The notes: generated from the letters alone by a model not told the origin. Positions 42,179-50,078 are shown, counted from the stretch's first letter. The stretch is 50,339 nucleotides of DNA from Virgibacillus alimentarius (GCF_000709085.1 NZ_JFBD01000002.1:1-50339), one strand, 5' to 3'. Translations and numbers: made by a program.

Positions 42179-42379
42179 ATGGATTGATTTTCTCGAATTT
42201 ATGCTTTTAACGCTTATGGCGATAAAGATAATCGTGAAAAGAAAATCAAATCTTTCATAGATGCGGGTTGGGAATATATCGGTGAGACTCCCATCATCTC
42301 CGCTCCGTTTATCAGCGTTGGTTGGCCTAAGGAAAAAGGAGAAATTATTTATCCTGCTGACTATTCCGAACCAAAATAA
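42179..42379 (+). pseudogene. Rightward cassette gene 3, stop at codon 3
   Basis: ATG (42179) has a good ribosome-binding site (GGAAGGGGGTG), then GAT and TGA (42185-42187), after which the same frame stays open for 64 codons: FSRIYAFNAYGDKDNREKK ... IIYPADYSEPK. A TGG to TGA change (Trp3 to stop) explains it simply. The open tail shows the loss is recent, or the TGA is read through. It is convergent with and overlaps the gene ending at 42345. No family recognised. Confidence 0.7.
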
Positions 42380-42536
42380 AATAGTCGGAGTAATTCGGTA
42401 ATTTTACTTCTCCTGCTTTTGCGCTTGGTTCCCACACAGGCATCCAACCACTGGACTTCATCATTTCAGCCTCTTCTCGTTCTCCTACAAACGTGATTTG
42501 GTCGAATGATGTCAAAAGATCAAAAGTACATTGCAT
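42345..42536 (-). CDS. Hypothetical protein before the Cro-like gene
   Basis: 63 residues from MQCTFDLLTSFDQITFVGER, ATG behind GGAGGTGAACGAA. Acidic/mixed, contains WMPVWEPSAKAGEVKLPNYS. It lies in the early operon right after the Cro-like gene. No family recognised. Confidence 0.65.
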   Translation of the reverse strand: MQCTFDLLTSFDQITFVGEREEAEMMKSSGWMPVWEPSAKAGEVKLPNYSDYFILVRNSQQDK

Positions 42537-42548
42537 TTCGTTCACCTC

Positions 42549-42782
42549 CTACGCATTTTTGATAAGTTTTTTATCATTAGCACTAAAAAAAAGATCAGGA
42601 AACATTTTCTTCATATCTTTATCGAAGAATTTTTCATATTTAATTAATGTCACTCTCCCAGGATTAACAACGCCTTTTTCCAATTTCCTTACATAAACAG
42701 TAGAAATTCCTAGAGATCGTGCTAATTCTTGTTGTGTTAAATTATGTTTTTTTCTTAGGTGTAAAAGAATTTCTCTTTCCAT
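42549..42782 (-). CDS. Cro-like XRE repressor
   Basis: 77 residues from MEREILLHLRKKHNLTQQEL, ATG behind AAAAGGTGG. Helix-turn-helix (ELARSLGISTVYVRKLEKG, about 19-37), small size, and first gene of the leftward early operon; divergent from the CI-like gene across operators. One operator copy (42561) lies inside its own 3' coding end. Confidence 0.85.
   Translation of the reverse strand: MEREILLHLRKKHNLTQQELARSLGISTVYVRKLEKGVVNPGRVTLIKYEKFFDKDMKKMFPDLFFSANDKKLIKNA
42561..42575. promoter_or_regulatory. Operator copy O1 inside the Cro-like gene
   Basis: GATAA-GTTTT-TTATC, extended to a 17-base match with O2. The copy lies in the 3' coding part of the Cro-like gene, 240 bases from the main operator cluster; it could allow looping or mark a second control point. 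Confidence 0.75.
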
Positions 42783-42798
42783 TTTTTCACCACCTTTT

Positions 42799-42846
42799 GA
42801 TAAGTTTTTTATCACTGTCTATAGAATACATGATAAATTTCTTATC
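42799..42846. promoter_or_regulatory. Operators O2 and O3 of the lysis-lysogeny switch
   Basis: O2 GATAA-GTTTT-TTATC (42799-42813, identical to O1) and O3 GATAA-ATTTC-TTATC (42832-42846). O3 lies in the spacer of the leftward promoter and O2 beyond its -10, so binding would block early transcription. Confidence 0.8.
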
Positions 42847-42851
42847 GTCAA
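42823..42851 (-). promoter_or_regulatory. Leftward early promoter (PR-like)
   Basis: On the minus strand TTGACG (42851-42846), 17-base spacer, TATTCT (42828-42823). It drives the Cro-like gene and the early operon. The operators O3 and O2 overlap it. Confidence 0.75.
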
Positions 42852-42878
42852 TAGTTTTTTGAAAAAAATCTTATCAAA

Positions 42879-42909
42879 GATAAAAAAATTATCGCATATA
42901 GATTATAAT
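42879..42909 (+). promoter_or_regulatory. O4 operator and repressor promoter
   Basis: O4 GATAA-AAAAA-TTATC (42879-42893) lies where a -35 hexamer for TATAAT (42904-42909) should be; the -35 itself is poor. This promoter is expected to serve the CI-like gene and may need activation by bound repressor. Confidence 0.6.
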
Positions 42910-42924
42910 AGGGGGTGGACAGAG

Positions 42925-43311
42925 GTGATCGCGTTGGATGAAAAAAACGAAGTGTTTGGGAAAAGGTTGAAAATACTGCGAAATAAAAAGAAAAAAAACC
43001 AAGAAGATGTCGCTAAGGATTTAGGGATTTCACGAGCGAGATACTCTCACTACGAAAATAATCATGTTGAACCAGATATAGATTTGATACGAAAGTTAGC
43101 GGATTATCATAATGTGAATACAGATTACTTATTAGGCAGAACAAACAAACCTAATGGGTCAAGCGAATCTGACAAAAATGCCATTATCGACAAAATCGCA
43201 AAAGAATTCCCAGACGCTGATCTCATGTTTGGTGATTTAGCGAGTATGGATGCGGAGCAATTAGAAGAAGTTTATGAGTTCATTGCTTTTAAGGCGAGAA
43301 GGAAGAAGTAA
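42925..43311 (+). CDS. CI-like repressor
   Basis: 128 residues from a GTG at 42925 (VIALDEKNEVFGKRLKIL). XRE helix-turn-helix (NQEDVAKDLGISRARYSHYE, about 25-44), C-terminal half acidic, no peptidase or RecA-cleavage domain. It is the ImmR-type of repressor that is inactivated by a separate ImmA-like peptidase, here encoded at 44420. Divergent to the Cro-like gene. Start uncertain (TTG 42934 possible). Confidence 0.85.
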   Translation: MIALDEKNEVFGKRLKILRNKKKKNQEDVAKDLGISRARYSHYENNHVEPDIDLIRKLADYHNVNTDYLLGRTNKPNGSSESDKNAIIDKIAKEFPDADLMFGDLASMDAEQLEEVYEFIAFKARRKK

Positions 43312-43336
43312 CACAGAGATACAACAGCATGCACTA

Positions 43337-43366
43337 CATCACGAAATGTTTTTCGTGGTGTTTTAA
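43337..43366 (+). terminator. Terminator after the repressor gene
   Basis: CATCACGAAA (43337-43346) pairs with TTTCGTGGTG (43351-43360), followed by TTTTAATATA. Very stable; separates the repressor from the lipoprotein gene. Confidence 0.85.
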
Positions 43367-43373
43367 TATACAA

Positions 43374-43402
43374 TTGCACCAAAGATACACAAACATTTTA
43401 AT
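43374..43402 (+). promoter_or_regulatory. Promoter of the lipoprotein gene
   Basis: TTGCAC (43374-43379), 17-base spacer, TTTAAT (43397-43402). With AAGGAGG before the ATG it looks like a constitutive lysogenic unit. Confidence 0.65.
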
Positions 43403-43426
43403 ACTTTTTAAGGAGGAATTAAAAAA

Positions 43427-43954
43427 ATGAGGAAGTTTTTATTATTGGTGTTTACGATTATTTTCACATCAGGACTCCTAGTAGCTTGTGACGAAGCTAG
43501 TGTAGAAGAAGTAGACAAAGAACAAAGTGATGACGCAGAAGCAGCAGAAAAAGAGAAAGAAGAAAAACTTGCTGTTGGTGATACGGTGAGCTTTGATGAC
43601 ATGGAAATAACTCTAAACGAAGCAAGAATTGAAGAAGGCGGAGAGTTTGACGAACCAGAAGAAGATCAATTCGTCGTAGCAAACTTAACAATTAAAAACA
43701 AAACTGAAGAAGAACAAACTGTATCTTCAATTATGAATATCGAATTAAAAGATGATGATGGTTACGGATACACTACAACAATTTTAACAGAGGGAATAAA
43801 AGGACAACTAGATGGGTCGATTGAGCCTGGAGGAGATATGAGAGGAGAAATACCTTTTGATGTTTCCGAATCAGAGAATTATGAATTGCATTTTTCCGAT
43901 CCATTTAAATCAGGAAAAGCTATCTGGAATATTTCTAGCCAAGAACTACAATAG
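43427..43954 (+). CDS. DUF4352-like lipoprotein, possible superinfection exclusion
   Basis: 175 residues. Signal peptide with lipobox LVAC, so the mature protein starts at Cys21 and is lipidated and anchored outside the membrane. Acidic linker (residues 24-48) then a beta-sandwich resembling DUF4352. Located between repressor and integrase and expressed in the lysogen, as for Ltp of phage TP-J34, a lipoprotein that blocks DNA entry of other phages. The analogy is by place and type, not sequence. Confidence 0.8.
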   Translation: MRKFLLLVFTIIFTSGLLVACDEASVEEVDKEQSDDAEAAEKEKEEKLAVGDTVSFDDMEITLNEARIEEGGEFDEPEEDQFVVANLTIKNKTEEEQTVSSIMNIELKDDDGYGYTTTILTEGIKGQLDGSIEPGGDMRGEIPFDVSESENYELHFSDPFKSGKAIWNISSQELQ

Positions 43955-43997
43955 AGTAGATTAAAGTATCAAAACTTACATAAAGGGGAATGAAACA

Positions 43998-44345
43998 ATG
44001 AAAAGAACTACTGAATTTGTTCTAGGACTAATTGGGGGAATTTTCGGATTTATAGGTGCAATTATGGCTTTATTTGTTGGGGGAGTAGACGCTGCGTTTA
44101 GTGATGGAACAAGTGAAGTTACTGGCTTAGGATGGGCTGCATTCATTTTCTCTATTTTAGCAATAGTTGGATCGGTAGTAGTAAGATCAAAAGCGAAAGT
44201 AGGAGGTATTTTACTACTTATTTCTGCGGTCGGTGGAATTATAAGTATTTCAATGTTTTACTTAGTTCCAGCCGTACTCATTGCTATAGCAGGATTAATG
44301 GGGGTTATTAGAAAGGATAAAAATAAAACAGAAAATGTTGCTTAA
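43998..44345 (+). CDS. DUF4064-like membrane protein
   Basis: 115 residues, ATG behind AAAGGGG. Three to four membrane helices (about 7-30, 46-61, 68-88, 90-106); start MKRTTEFVLGLIGGIFGFIG is typical of DUF4064. Follows the lipoprotein by 43 bases, probably cotranscribed, ends at its own terminator (44352). May act with the lipoprotein at the membrane; function unknown. Confidence 0.75.
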   Translation: MKRTTEFVLGLIGGIFGFIGAIMALFVGGVDAAFSDGTSEVTGLGWAAFIFSILAIVGSVVVRSKAKVGGILLLISAVGGIISISMFYLVPAVLIAIAGLMGVIRKDKNKTENVA

Positions 44346-44351
44346 ATTATA

Positions 44352-44378
44352 GGTGTACATCTGTACACCCTCTTTTAC
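44352..44378 (+). terminator. Terminator after DUF4064 gene
   Basis: GGTGTACA (44352-44359) pairs perfectly with TGTACACC (44362-44369), then CTCTTTT. Confidence 0.8.
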
Positions 44379-44419
44379 AACATTAAACAGAACATACATT
44401 CCCATTAAGGAGGTTTTTA

Positions 44420-44872
44420 ATGTATACATATATAGAAGAATATATTTTCAACCTATATAAATCATTATCCATTAATAAAACAGATCAATTAAGTATTAAA
44501 AAAATTGCGGATGGTCTTGATTTAAATGTTTACTATGCAAGCATCCCATTTCGGTTTGGGAGAAACATTATTTTAATGAAATCCACAAAAGAAAAAGAAT
44601 GGCAAATGTTCGGCCATGAAGTAGGCCATTATTTAAGGCATTGCGGGTGTCAATTAAAAATGTATTACTTGTTTCGTGAGCTTCAAGAAAATCAAGCTAA
44701 CTATTTTAGTTATCATTTCTGTGTTCCTACATTTATGCTGCATGAGCAAATGACAGTCTATGATATTATGAATTTATTTAAGGTAGAATACGAATTTGCT
44801 TCACGTAGGATGGAAATGTACAAAAATAAACTTTATGAAAAGGAGTATTCTTATGCGTGGACACATAGCTAA
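44420..44872 (+). CDS. immA: ImmA-like metallopeptidase
   Basis: 150 residues, ATG behind AAGGAGG. Zinc peptidase motif FGHEVGHYLRHC (HEVGH at about 67-71) with distal Glu in ENQANYFSYHF. In ICEBs1 and phi105, ImmA-type proteases cleave the ImmR repressor after DNA damage. Here it lies next to the integrase and probably controls the CI-like repressor. C-terminal 20 residues overlap the integrase start. Confidence 0.85.
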   Translation: MYTYIEEYIFNLYKSLSINKTDQLSIKKIADGLDLNVYYASIPFRFGRNIILMKSTKEKEWQMFGHEVGHYLRHCGCQLKMYYLFRELQENQANYFSYHFCVPTFMLHEQMTVYDIMNLFKVEYEFASRRMEMYKNKLYEKEYSYAWTHS

Positions 44873-46001
44873 GAAGGGTGATCGTTATTATGTTGTTGTT
44901 GATATAGGTAGAGATCACAGAAATAAACGTATTCAAAAGTGGTTTAGTGGATACAAAAGGAAGAAAGATGCTGAAAAGGATTTACCTAAAATAATAACAA
45001 AACTGGAAAAAGGTTATACGGATCCGGCAGACACAACTGTTGAAGAATATCTTAATGATTGGCTAGAAAGAAAAAAGAATAGTGTTGCACATGGCACATA
45101 TCTGCATTATGAATCATATATGAGGAACCACATTATTCCAGGACTAGGACAATGGAAAATAAGTAAATTGGAAGGCCATCATGTAGAATCCTTTGTTGAT
45201 GAAATTAATGCTAAGGATATTTCACAACGGACTAAGAAACACATATTCAGAATATTATCAAGTGCGTTATTGAAAGGTAAACGTTACGGTTTTAAAGAAC
45301 ATATTATGGAAGACATTGAAGCTCCTAGGGTGGAAAGGAAAGAAATCGAATACTGGACACTTGAAGAGATGCAGGCTTTCTTACAACACTTAAACAGCAA
45401 AAATCATGCAATACCTTTTGTTATTGCATTAGCAACCGGAATGAGAAAAGGAGAAGTATTAGGGCTCCGCTGGTCTACAGTTGATTTTGAAAATAATACA
45501 ATATCTGTTACAAATCAATTAAAACAAGAGGAAAAAGAGTGGATCCTCTCTCCTCAATTAAAAACAAAAACAAGTTATAGAACGGTCAAGGTTGATAGCG
45601 ATACAATGGAATTGCTTAAACAACATAAAAAACAACAAGAAAAAGACCAAATGAAAGTTGGTCCCGATTACAAAAAAAGAGATTTAGTTTGCGCCACTTC
45701 AATAGGAGGATTTATAAAACCATCCTATTTACAAACTGTCTTTAAACGTACTTGTAAAAAGAGTGGTGTCAAAAAGATTAGTTTTCATGGATTAAGGCAT
45801 ACACATGCAACTTTGTTACTAATGGATGGTGTTCATCCTAAGATTGTGCAAGAAAGATTAGGACACCGATCTATTCAAACAACACTAGATACTTATTCGC
45901 ATATCATCCCTGGTATTCAGGAAGTGGCTGCAACAAGTATCGGAAAATCAATGCATCCTAAAAGAGAAATTAAAGAAGATAATCTATTTAATATGGGATA
46001 G
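44853..46001 (+). CDS. int: Tyrosine integrase
   Basis: 382 residues from MRGHIAKKGDRYYVVVDIGR behind AAAGGAG; an earlier start at 44796 is within the immA frame. N-terminal arm-binding AP2-like domain, SAM-like core-binding domain (about 60-140), catalytic domain with Arg in GMRKGEVLGLRW, H-x-x-R in HGLRHTHAT, and HRSIQTTLDTYSHI with His and the nucleophile Tyr. Lies 126 bases from attR. Integrates in tRNA-Arg(CCG). Confidence 0.95.
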   Translation: MRGHIAKKGDRYYVVVDIGRDHRNKRIQKWFSGYKRKKDAEKDLPKIITKLEKGYTDPADTTVEEYLNDWLERKKNSVAHGTYLHYESYMRNHIIPGLGQWKISKLEGHHVESFVDEINAKDISQRTKKHIFRILSSALLKGKRYGFKEHIMEDIEAPRVERKEIEYWTLEEMQAFLQHLNSKNHAIPFVIALATGMRKGEVLGLRWSTVDFENNTISVTNQLKQEEKEWILSPQLKTKTSYRTVKVDSDTMELLKQHKKQQEKDQMKVGPDYKKRDLVCATSIGGFIKPSYLQTVFKRTCKKSGVKKISFHGLRHTHATLLLMDGVHPKIVQERLGHRSIQTTLDTYSHIIPGIQEVAATSIGKSMHPKREIKEDNLFNMG

Positions 46002-46126
46002 AATTTCTTTCAATTCTTCTAACGGAACATCTATCATAATCAATAATAAGTTAATTCGGCACAGGATTAAAAATGCACTACAAATACTGTTTAATATACT
46101 TTAAAGTCACTTGAAATCGGTATGAT

Positions 46127-46176
46127 TGGTTTCCGGTACCATGTGTCGGGGGTTCGAATCCTCTCGGGCGCGTTAT
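46127..46176 (+). repeat. attR core, truncated tRNA-Arg copy
   Basis: Same 50 bp as 101-150. It lacks the acceptor 5' strand and D-arm, so it is not a functional tRNA. Between the integrase stop and this site (46002-46126) there is no gene, only AT-rich sequence that may hold integrase arm sites. Confidence 0.95.
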
Positions 46177-46190
46177 AAAAAATACATAAA

Positions 46191-46231
46191 AAAGACAAGG
46201 AGTACATTATTTGTGTTCCTTGTCTTTTTTT
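46191..46231. terminator. Original tRNA terminator, bidirectional
   Basis: AAAGACAAGGA (46191-46201) pairs with TCCTTGTCTTT (46217-46227), followed by TTTT on the plus strand and A-rich sequence on the other. Before insertion it ended tRNA-Arg transcription and, in the other direction, the crh operon. Confidence 0.85.
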
Positions 46232-46246
46232 CAGCTGTCCTCTTTG

Positions 46247-46501
46247 TTACGCTTGAGTCACAAAGGAAGCTAGCTGATCGATCGCCGTATCTGCATCCGT
46301 GCCGTCTGCAACAAGCTTAATTGTCTCTCCAGACGTTATCGCTAAACTCATTAGCCCCATAATACTTTTTGCATTTATTCTTTTCCCGTCTTTCTCTAAG
46401 AAAATATGAGCACCATATTTATTTGCCTCCTGCACAAATAATGCAGCAGGTCTTGCTTGTAATCCTGTTTCTAGTTCTACTTTAACAGACCTCTCAACCA
46501 A
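46247..46501 (-). CDS. crh: Crh, catabolite repression HPr-like protein
   Basis: 84 residues from a TTG at 46501, GAGAGG nine bases upstream. GLQARPAALFV shows Gln15 where HPr has His15, and NAKSIMGLMSLAI holds the Ser46 phosphorylation site. HPr kinase phosphorylates it and it then binds CcpA as corepressor. Longer forms to 46609 lack a ribosome-binding site. Last gene of the yvcI-rapZ-yvcK-whiA-crh cluster, with a 195-base gap to whiA. Confidence 0.95.
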   Translation of the reverse strand: MVERSVKVELETGLQARPAALFVQEANKYGAHIFLEKDGKRINAKSIMGLMSLAITSGETIKLVADGTDADTAIDQLASFVTQA

Positions 46502-46520
46502 ATGTATCATCCTCTCCCTG

Positions 46521-46536
46521 TAGTAAGCGCTGTCAA
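46521..46536 (-). promoter_or_regulatory. Candidate cre box upstream of crh
   Basis: On the minus strand TTGACAGCGCTTACTA matches WTGNNARCGNWWWCAW with one mismatch, 20 bases upstream of the crh start. CcpA bound here would act as roadblock or repressor. Confidence 0.45.
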
Positions 46537-46545
46537 ATAAACGGT

Positions 46546-46590
46546 AACGATTCTTTTGCTTTGGTAGCAAAAGGTATCGTTTTTTTATTT
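46546..46590 (+). terminator. Strong plus-strand hairpin in crh-whiA gap
   Basis: AACGAT-CTTTTGCT pairs with AGCAAAAG-ATCGTT around TTGGT, followed by TTTTTTATTTT on the plus strand only. It would end rightward, antisense transcripts before whiA; on the minus strand it has no T-run. Confidence 0.7.
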
Positions 46591-46696
46591 TATTCAAATC
46601 ATTTTTCACTGTAAATAATTGTTATTATATCATGGAAACGTAATTTTTAGTAGAAAATTAATTCAGTTCCTATTAAACCATCATTTTGGAACCATC

Positions 46697-47638
46697 TTAT
46701 ATTGATTCACCTTGCCTAATCTTATCAGCAAATTGATCAATTTTTTTCAAACGATGATTTACACCTGATTTAGAAATCTTTCCGCTTGGGACCAATTCTC
46801 CCAATTCCTTTAAAGAAACATCTTGATGGCGAACGCGTAAAATAGCTATTTCTCGAAGTTTGTCCGGCAGTGCATGAAGACCAATTTCCTTATCTATTAA
46901 TTGAATACTTTCAATTTGTCTAAATGCTGCACCGATCGTTTTGTTTAAGTTAGCTGTTTCACAATTAACCAGCCGATTTACAGAGTTCCTCATATCCCGA
47001 ACAATGCGGACATCCTCAAATTTGAACAAGGCATTGTGTGCCCCGATAATACTTAGGAACTCAGTAATTTTCTCTGCTTCTTTCATATAAACGATATACC
47101 CGTTTTTACGTTCTAACTCTCTTGCACGTAAATCAAAATCATTAAGTAATTCATGAAGTCCAGCATTATGTTCTTGGTGGGTATTAAATATTTCTAAATG
47201 ATAAGAAGACGTTTCTGGATTGTTGATCGACCCCCCTGCAAGAAATGCTCCGCGCAGATAAGCTCTTCTGCAACAAGTTTTATTGCTATATTTTTTTGAT
47301 ATAGTTCTTATAAAAGTGTAATTATCATGTAAGATATCTAAATCGGATAATAATTTATTTGCATTTTTTTTCATACGAACGATGTATATATTATTTTTCT
47401 TTAACTTCATTTTTTTGCGAACGAGCAGTTCTACTGGTAATGCATATAAAGATTTAATTAATGTATAAATACGCCGGGCAATTGCCGCATTTTCTGTTTG
47501 TACGTCCAGCGTAAATTCTTGTTTAGAGACAGAGATCACACCGTTCATCCGTACTAAAGCCGCAAGCTCAGCGGACATGCAGCAAGCATCCGTTTCAATC
47601 CCGGTCAGTTCTTTTTTTATTTCAGAAGCAAAGGACAA
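46697..47638 (-). CDS. whiA: WhiA-family DNA-binding protein
   Basis: 313 residues. N-terminal LAGLIDADG-like fold split in two ([14 protein letters not shown], then [17 protein letters not shown] with the first helix remnant), C-terminal helix-turn-helix ([20 protein letters not shown]). In Bacillus it affects cell division and chromosome segregation. Starts [15 protein letters not shown]; length equals B. subtilis WhiA (316). Confidence 0.95.
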   Translation of the reverse strand: MSFASEIKKELTGIETDACCMSAELAALVRMNGVISVSKQEFTLDVQTENAAIARRIYTLIKSLYALPVELLVRKKMKLKKNNIYIVRMKKNANKLLSDLDILHDNYTFIRTISKKYSNKTCCRRAYLRGAFLAGGSINNPETSSYHLEIFNTHQEHNAGLHELLNDFDLRARELERKNGYIVYMKEAEKITEFLSIIGAHNALFKFEDVRIVRDMRNSVNRLVNCETANLNKTIGAAFRQIESIQLIDKEIGLHALPDKLREIAILRVRHQDVSLKELGELVPSGKISKSGVNHRLKKIDQFADKIRQGESI

Positions 47639-47668
47639 TTTATTCCTCCCCTTTACTTAGTTGTCAGA

Positions 47669-48646
47669 TTAACCATCACTTTTTTGATCGATGATGGAAT
47701 AAAGTAATTTTGCTATTTTATTTGTATCATGTCGTAATGTAGAGCGGTTATTGTCAATAATATCCCCTTCAATTATTTGCAGATGCATTTCAAGGAGGCG
47801 CTCTGTATCATACACGACAGGTACTGCGTTTTCCTCGGCATACACAGCACATATTGCTTTGTTAATTGGTTCATTTTGTACGACAATCGAATCAATACAA
47901 TCTTCGCCTATATGATCTCTGATTGCCTGTATATGATCTGAAGCGGTATAGTTCGTCGTTTCCCCTGATTGTGTCATTACATTACAAACATAAACGACTT
48001 TTGCCTTTGTATTTCGTACTGCATCATCAATCTGTGGTATGATCAAATTCGGCATAATACTTGTATACAGACTGCCCGGGGAAATAACGATCATATCTGC
48101 CTCCTCAATTGCTTTAACTGCGTTTGGTAATGGCTTGATTGACTTGGGACTTAAAAAGACCCGTTTGATTGGCTTTTGTGCAAGTGGAATATATGATTCT
48201 CCGGAAACAATTGTACCATCTTCCATCTCCGCATGTAATAACATACTCTCGTTTGAAATGGGGTAAATATTACCTTTCACATTTAATACACGAGAAACTT
48301 CTTTAATTCCTGTGTAAAAATCTCCTGTAACCGAAGTCAGTGCTGCCAGTAATAAGTTTCCCAGGGAATGACCGGAAAGTCCATTTTCTACATTAAAACG
48401 AAAGCGGTGCTGAAATAGATCTAATAGCATCGGTTCTGCTTCAGACAATGCTGCAATGACATTGCGTATATCTCCAGGTGCAGGGATAGCCATTTCATTT
48501 CGTAGTCTTCCTGTACTCCCACCGTCATCGGCTACGGTAACAAGTGCTGTCAAATCAATGGGGTAATTCTTTAATCCACGAAGCAGTACAGGCATACCAG
48601 TTCCCCCACCTATAACAACAACACGTGGTTCCTTTTTTGCTCCCAT
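47669..48646 (-). CDS. yvcK: Gluconeogenesis factor YvcK
   Basis: 325 residues if started at the ATG at 48646; 48652 is also possible. Motifs VVIGGGTGMPVLLRGLKNYP, VADDGGSTGRLR and APGDIRNVIAAL bind UDP-sugars in this CofD-like family, which is needed for growth on gluconeogenic carbon and for cell shape. Overlaps rapZ by a few bases. Confidence 0.95.
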   Translation of the reverse strand: MGAKKEPRVVVIGGGTGMPVLLRGLKNYPIDLTALVTVADDGGSTGRLRNEMAIPAPGDIRNVIAALSEAEPMLLDLFQHRFRFNVENGLSGHSLGNLLLAALTSVTGDFYTGIKEVSRVLNVKGNIYPISNESMLLHAEMEDGTIVSGESYIPLAQKPIKRVFLSPKSIKPLPNAVKAIEEADMIVISPGSLYTSIMPNLIIPQIDDAVRNTKAKVVYVCNVMTQSGETTNYTASDHIQAIRDHIGEDCIDSIVVQNEPINKAICAVYAEENAVPVVYDTERLLEMHLQIIEGDIIDNNRSTLRHDTNKIAKLLYSIIDQKSDG

Positions 48647-48648
48647 CT

Positions 48649-49536
48649 TCATTGTCCCTTTCTTTTATCGATATCTCGATGACTAATATGTGTAATATAA
48701 TTCGCTGATAAATTTTTAGCAAAGTGCTCCGCAATGGCTACAGAACGATGCTGTCCTCCAGTACAGCCAATGGCAACTACAAGCTGTGATTTTCCTTCTT
48801 TTTTATATTGCGGCAACATGAATTGCAATAATTCAAGTACTTTCTCAGTAAATTTTTGAGTATCTGTCCATTTAAAAACATATGCAGCTACTTCTGGATT
48901 TAATCCGGTTAATGGTTTCATTTGCGGAACATAATGGGGATTAGGTAAAAAGCGTACATCAAATACTAAATCCGCATCAATAGGAATTCCGTATTTAAAA
49001 CCAAAGGAAACCATATGGACTGAAAATATTTCCTGTTTTTCTTCTGTATATGCCTTTACAATTTTTTTACGCAAATCTCTTGGTTTTAAATCCGTTGTAT
49101 CGATGATTCGCTGCGCTCTTCCTCTTAGTTCATCTAATATCTCTCTTTCTTGCTGAATCCCATTAAGAGGTAGTCCTCCAACAGATAAAGGATGCGAACG
49201 TCTCGTTTCTTTATACCGGCTTACTAGTGTTTCCTCTTTCGCATCAAGAAAAAGAATATGTTCATCCAGCCACTCTTCATCCCCTAGAACATCTAATGCT
49301 TCAAACAAAGAATCAAAAAATTCCCTTCCTCGCAAATCCATTACAAGCGCTACTTTCCGAATATTATTCGTAGCATCTTTCATCAATTCAAGAAATTTCG
49401 GAAGTAATGCTGGAGGTAAGTTGTCCACACAATAGTACCCTAAATCTTCGAAGCTTTGAACTGCAACCGTTTTTCCCGCACCAGACATTCCAGTAATAAT
49501 AACTAGCTTTGTTTCCTGTTCGGCAGTTTTTCTCAA
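48649..49536 (-). CDS. rapZ: RapZ/YvcJ nucleotide-binding protein
   Basis: 295 residues from a TTG behind GGAGG. Walker [15 protein letters not shown] (about 13-22), Walker B-like [12 protein letters not shown]-terminal motif [20 protein letters not shown]. Binds and hydrolyses GTP/ATP; in E. coli RapZ adapts small RNAs for decay. Longer forms up to 49626 lack a ribosome-binding site. Between yvcK and yvcI. Confidence 0.95.
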   Translation of the reverse strand: MRKTAEQETKLVIITGMSGAGKTVAVQSFEDLGYYCVDNLPPALLPKFLELMKDATNNIRKVALVMDLRGREFFDSLFEALDVLGDEEWLDEHILFLDAKEETLVSRYKETRRSHPLSVGGLPLNGIQQEREILDELRGRAQRIIDTTDLKPRDLRKKIVKAYTEEKQEIFSVHMVSFGFKYGIPIDADLVFDVRFLPNPHYVPQMKPLTGLNPEVAAYVFKWTDTQKFTEKVLELLQFMLPQYKKEGKSQLVVAIGCTGGQHRSVAIAEHFAKNLSANYITHISHRDIDKRKGQ

Positions 49537-49555
49537 TGCACATCCTCCTTTTCCA

Positions 49556-50023
49556 TTATATGTCTTTATCCCAATCAAGTCTGTAATCAAGCAGTTCATC
49601 GTCCGCTGTATAAGAAAAAGACCCATATAACACTTCTTTTGAAGTCAGTATATGCTGAAATATTTTTAAGTCACCTTCCGCCATAGGCAATGTATGAATT
49701 TGATTCAACGGCACCCACTCTAAATCTCCTTCTTTACAATAATCCGTTAATTGACCATGGTAATTTTCACTTATAAAGGTGAACATCATCCATTCCTCTT
49801 TTATTTTCTTCTCTGAAAAAATCGAAAATGTAAATGCTCCAGCTAATTTTGGCTCCTTAACGTGTAAGGCTGTTTCTTCTCGAAATTCTCTAATTGCTGC
49901 TTCTTTAATTGTTTCATTTTGTTCCATTTTGCCTCCAGGTATAGCGTACCAACCTCGGCGTGGCTTTTTTATCAGTAATATCTGTTCGTTATTTATTAAT
50001 ATGCAGTTTGTGACCCTTTGCAT
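49556..50023 (-). CDS. yvcI: YvcI-like Nudix hydrolase
   Basis: 155 residues from [27 protein letters not shown] lies upstream, and the ATG at 50032 is too near. Nudix box [20 protein letters not shown] followed by EET is complete. Hydrolyses an NDP-X substrate of unknown identity. First gene of the cluster in this window. Confidence 0.9.
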   Translation of the reverse strand: MQRVTNCILINNEQILLIKKPRRGWYAIPGGKMEQNETIKEAAIREFREETALHVKEPKLAGAFTFSIFSEKKIKEEWMMFTFISENYHGQLTDYCKEGDLEWVPLNQIHTLPMAEGDLKIFQHILTSKEVLYGSFSYTADDELLDYRLDWDKDI

Positions 50024-50078
50024 GCATAACACCTTTTCTTGTGCTTATTTACTTTTTCAATTAAAATCGACTATCTCT

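Larger units (their letters stand above)
101..46176. mobile_element. Complete temperate siphophage prophage
   Basis: The element is bounded by a 50-bp perfect direct repeat (101-150, 46127-46176) that is the 3' part of a tRNA-Arg gene plus four bases. It holds a full set of modules: integrase next to attR, repressor/Cro switch, recombination and replication, terminase, head, tail, lysis. No structural gene is visibly broken; the only clear lesion is a nonsense codon in a small early gene (42179). Seen directly: repeat and gene order. Inferred: it is probably inducible, because one edge gene has a LexA box and an ImmA-type peptidase accompanies the repressor. Confidence 0.97.

Noticed and set aside
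46127-46200. Second tRNA-Arg gene at the right end
   Set aside because: Lacks the 5' acceptor strand and D-arm; it is the attR remnant.
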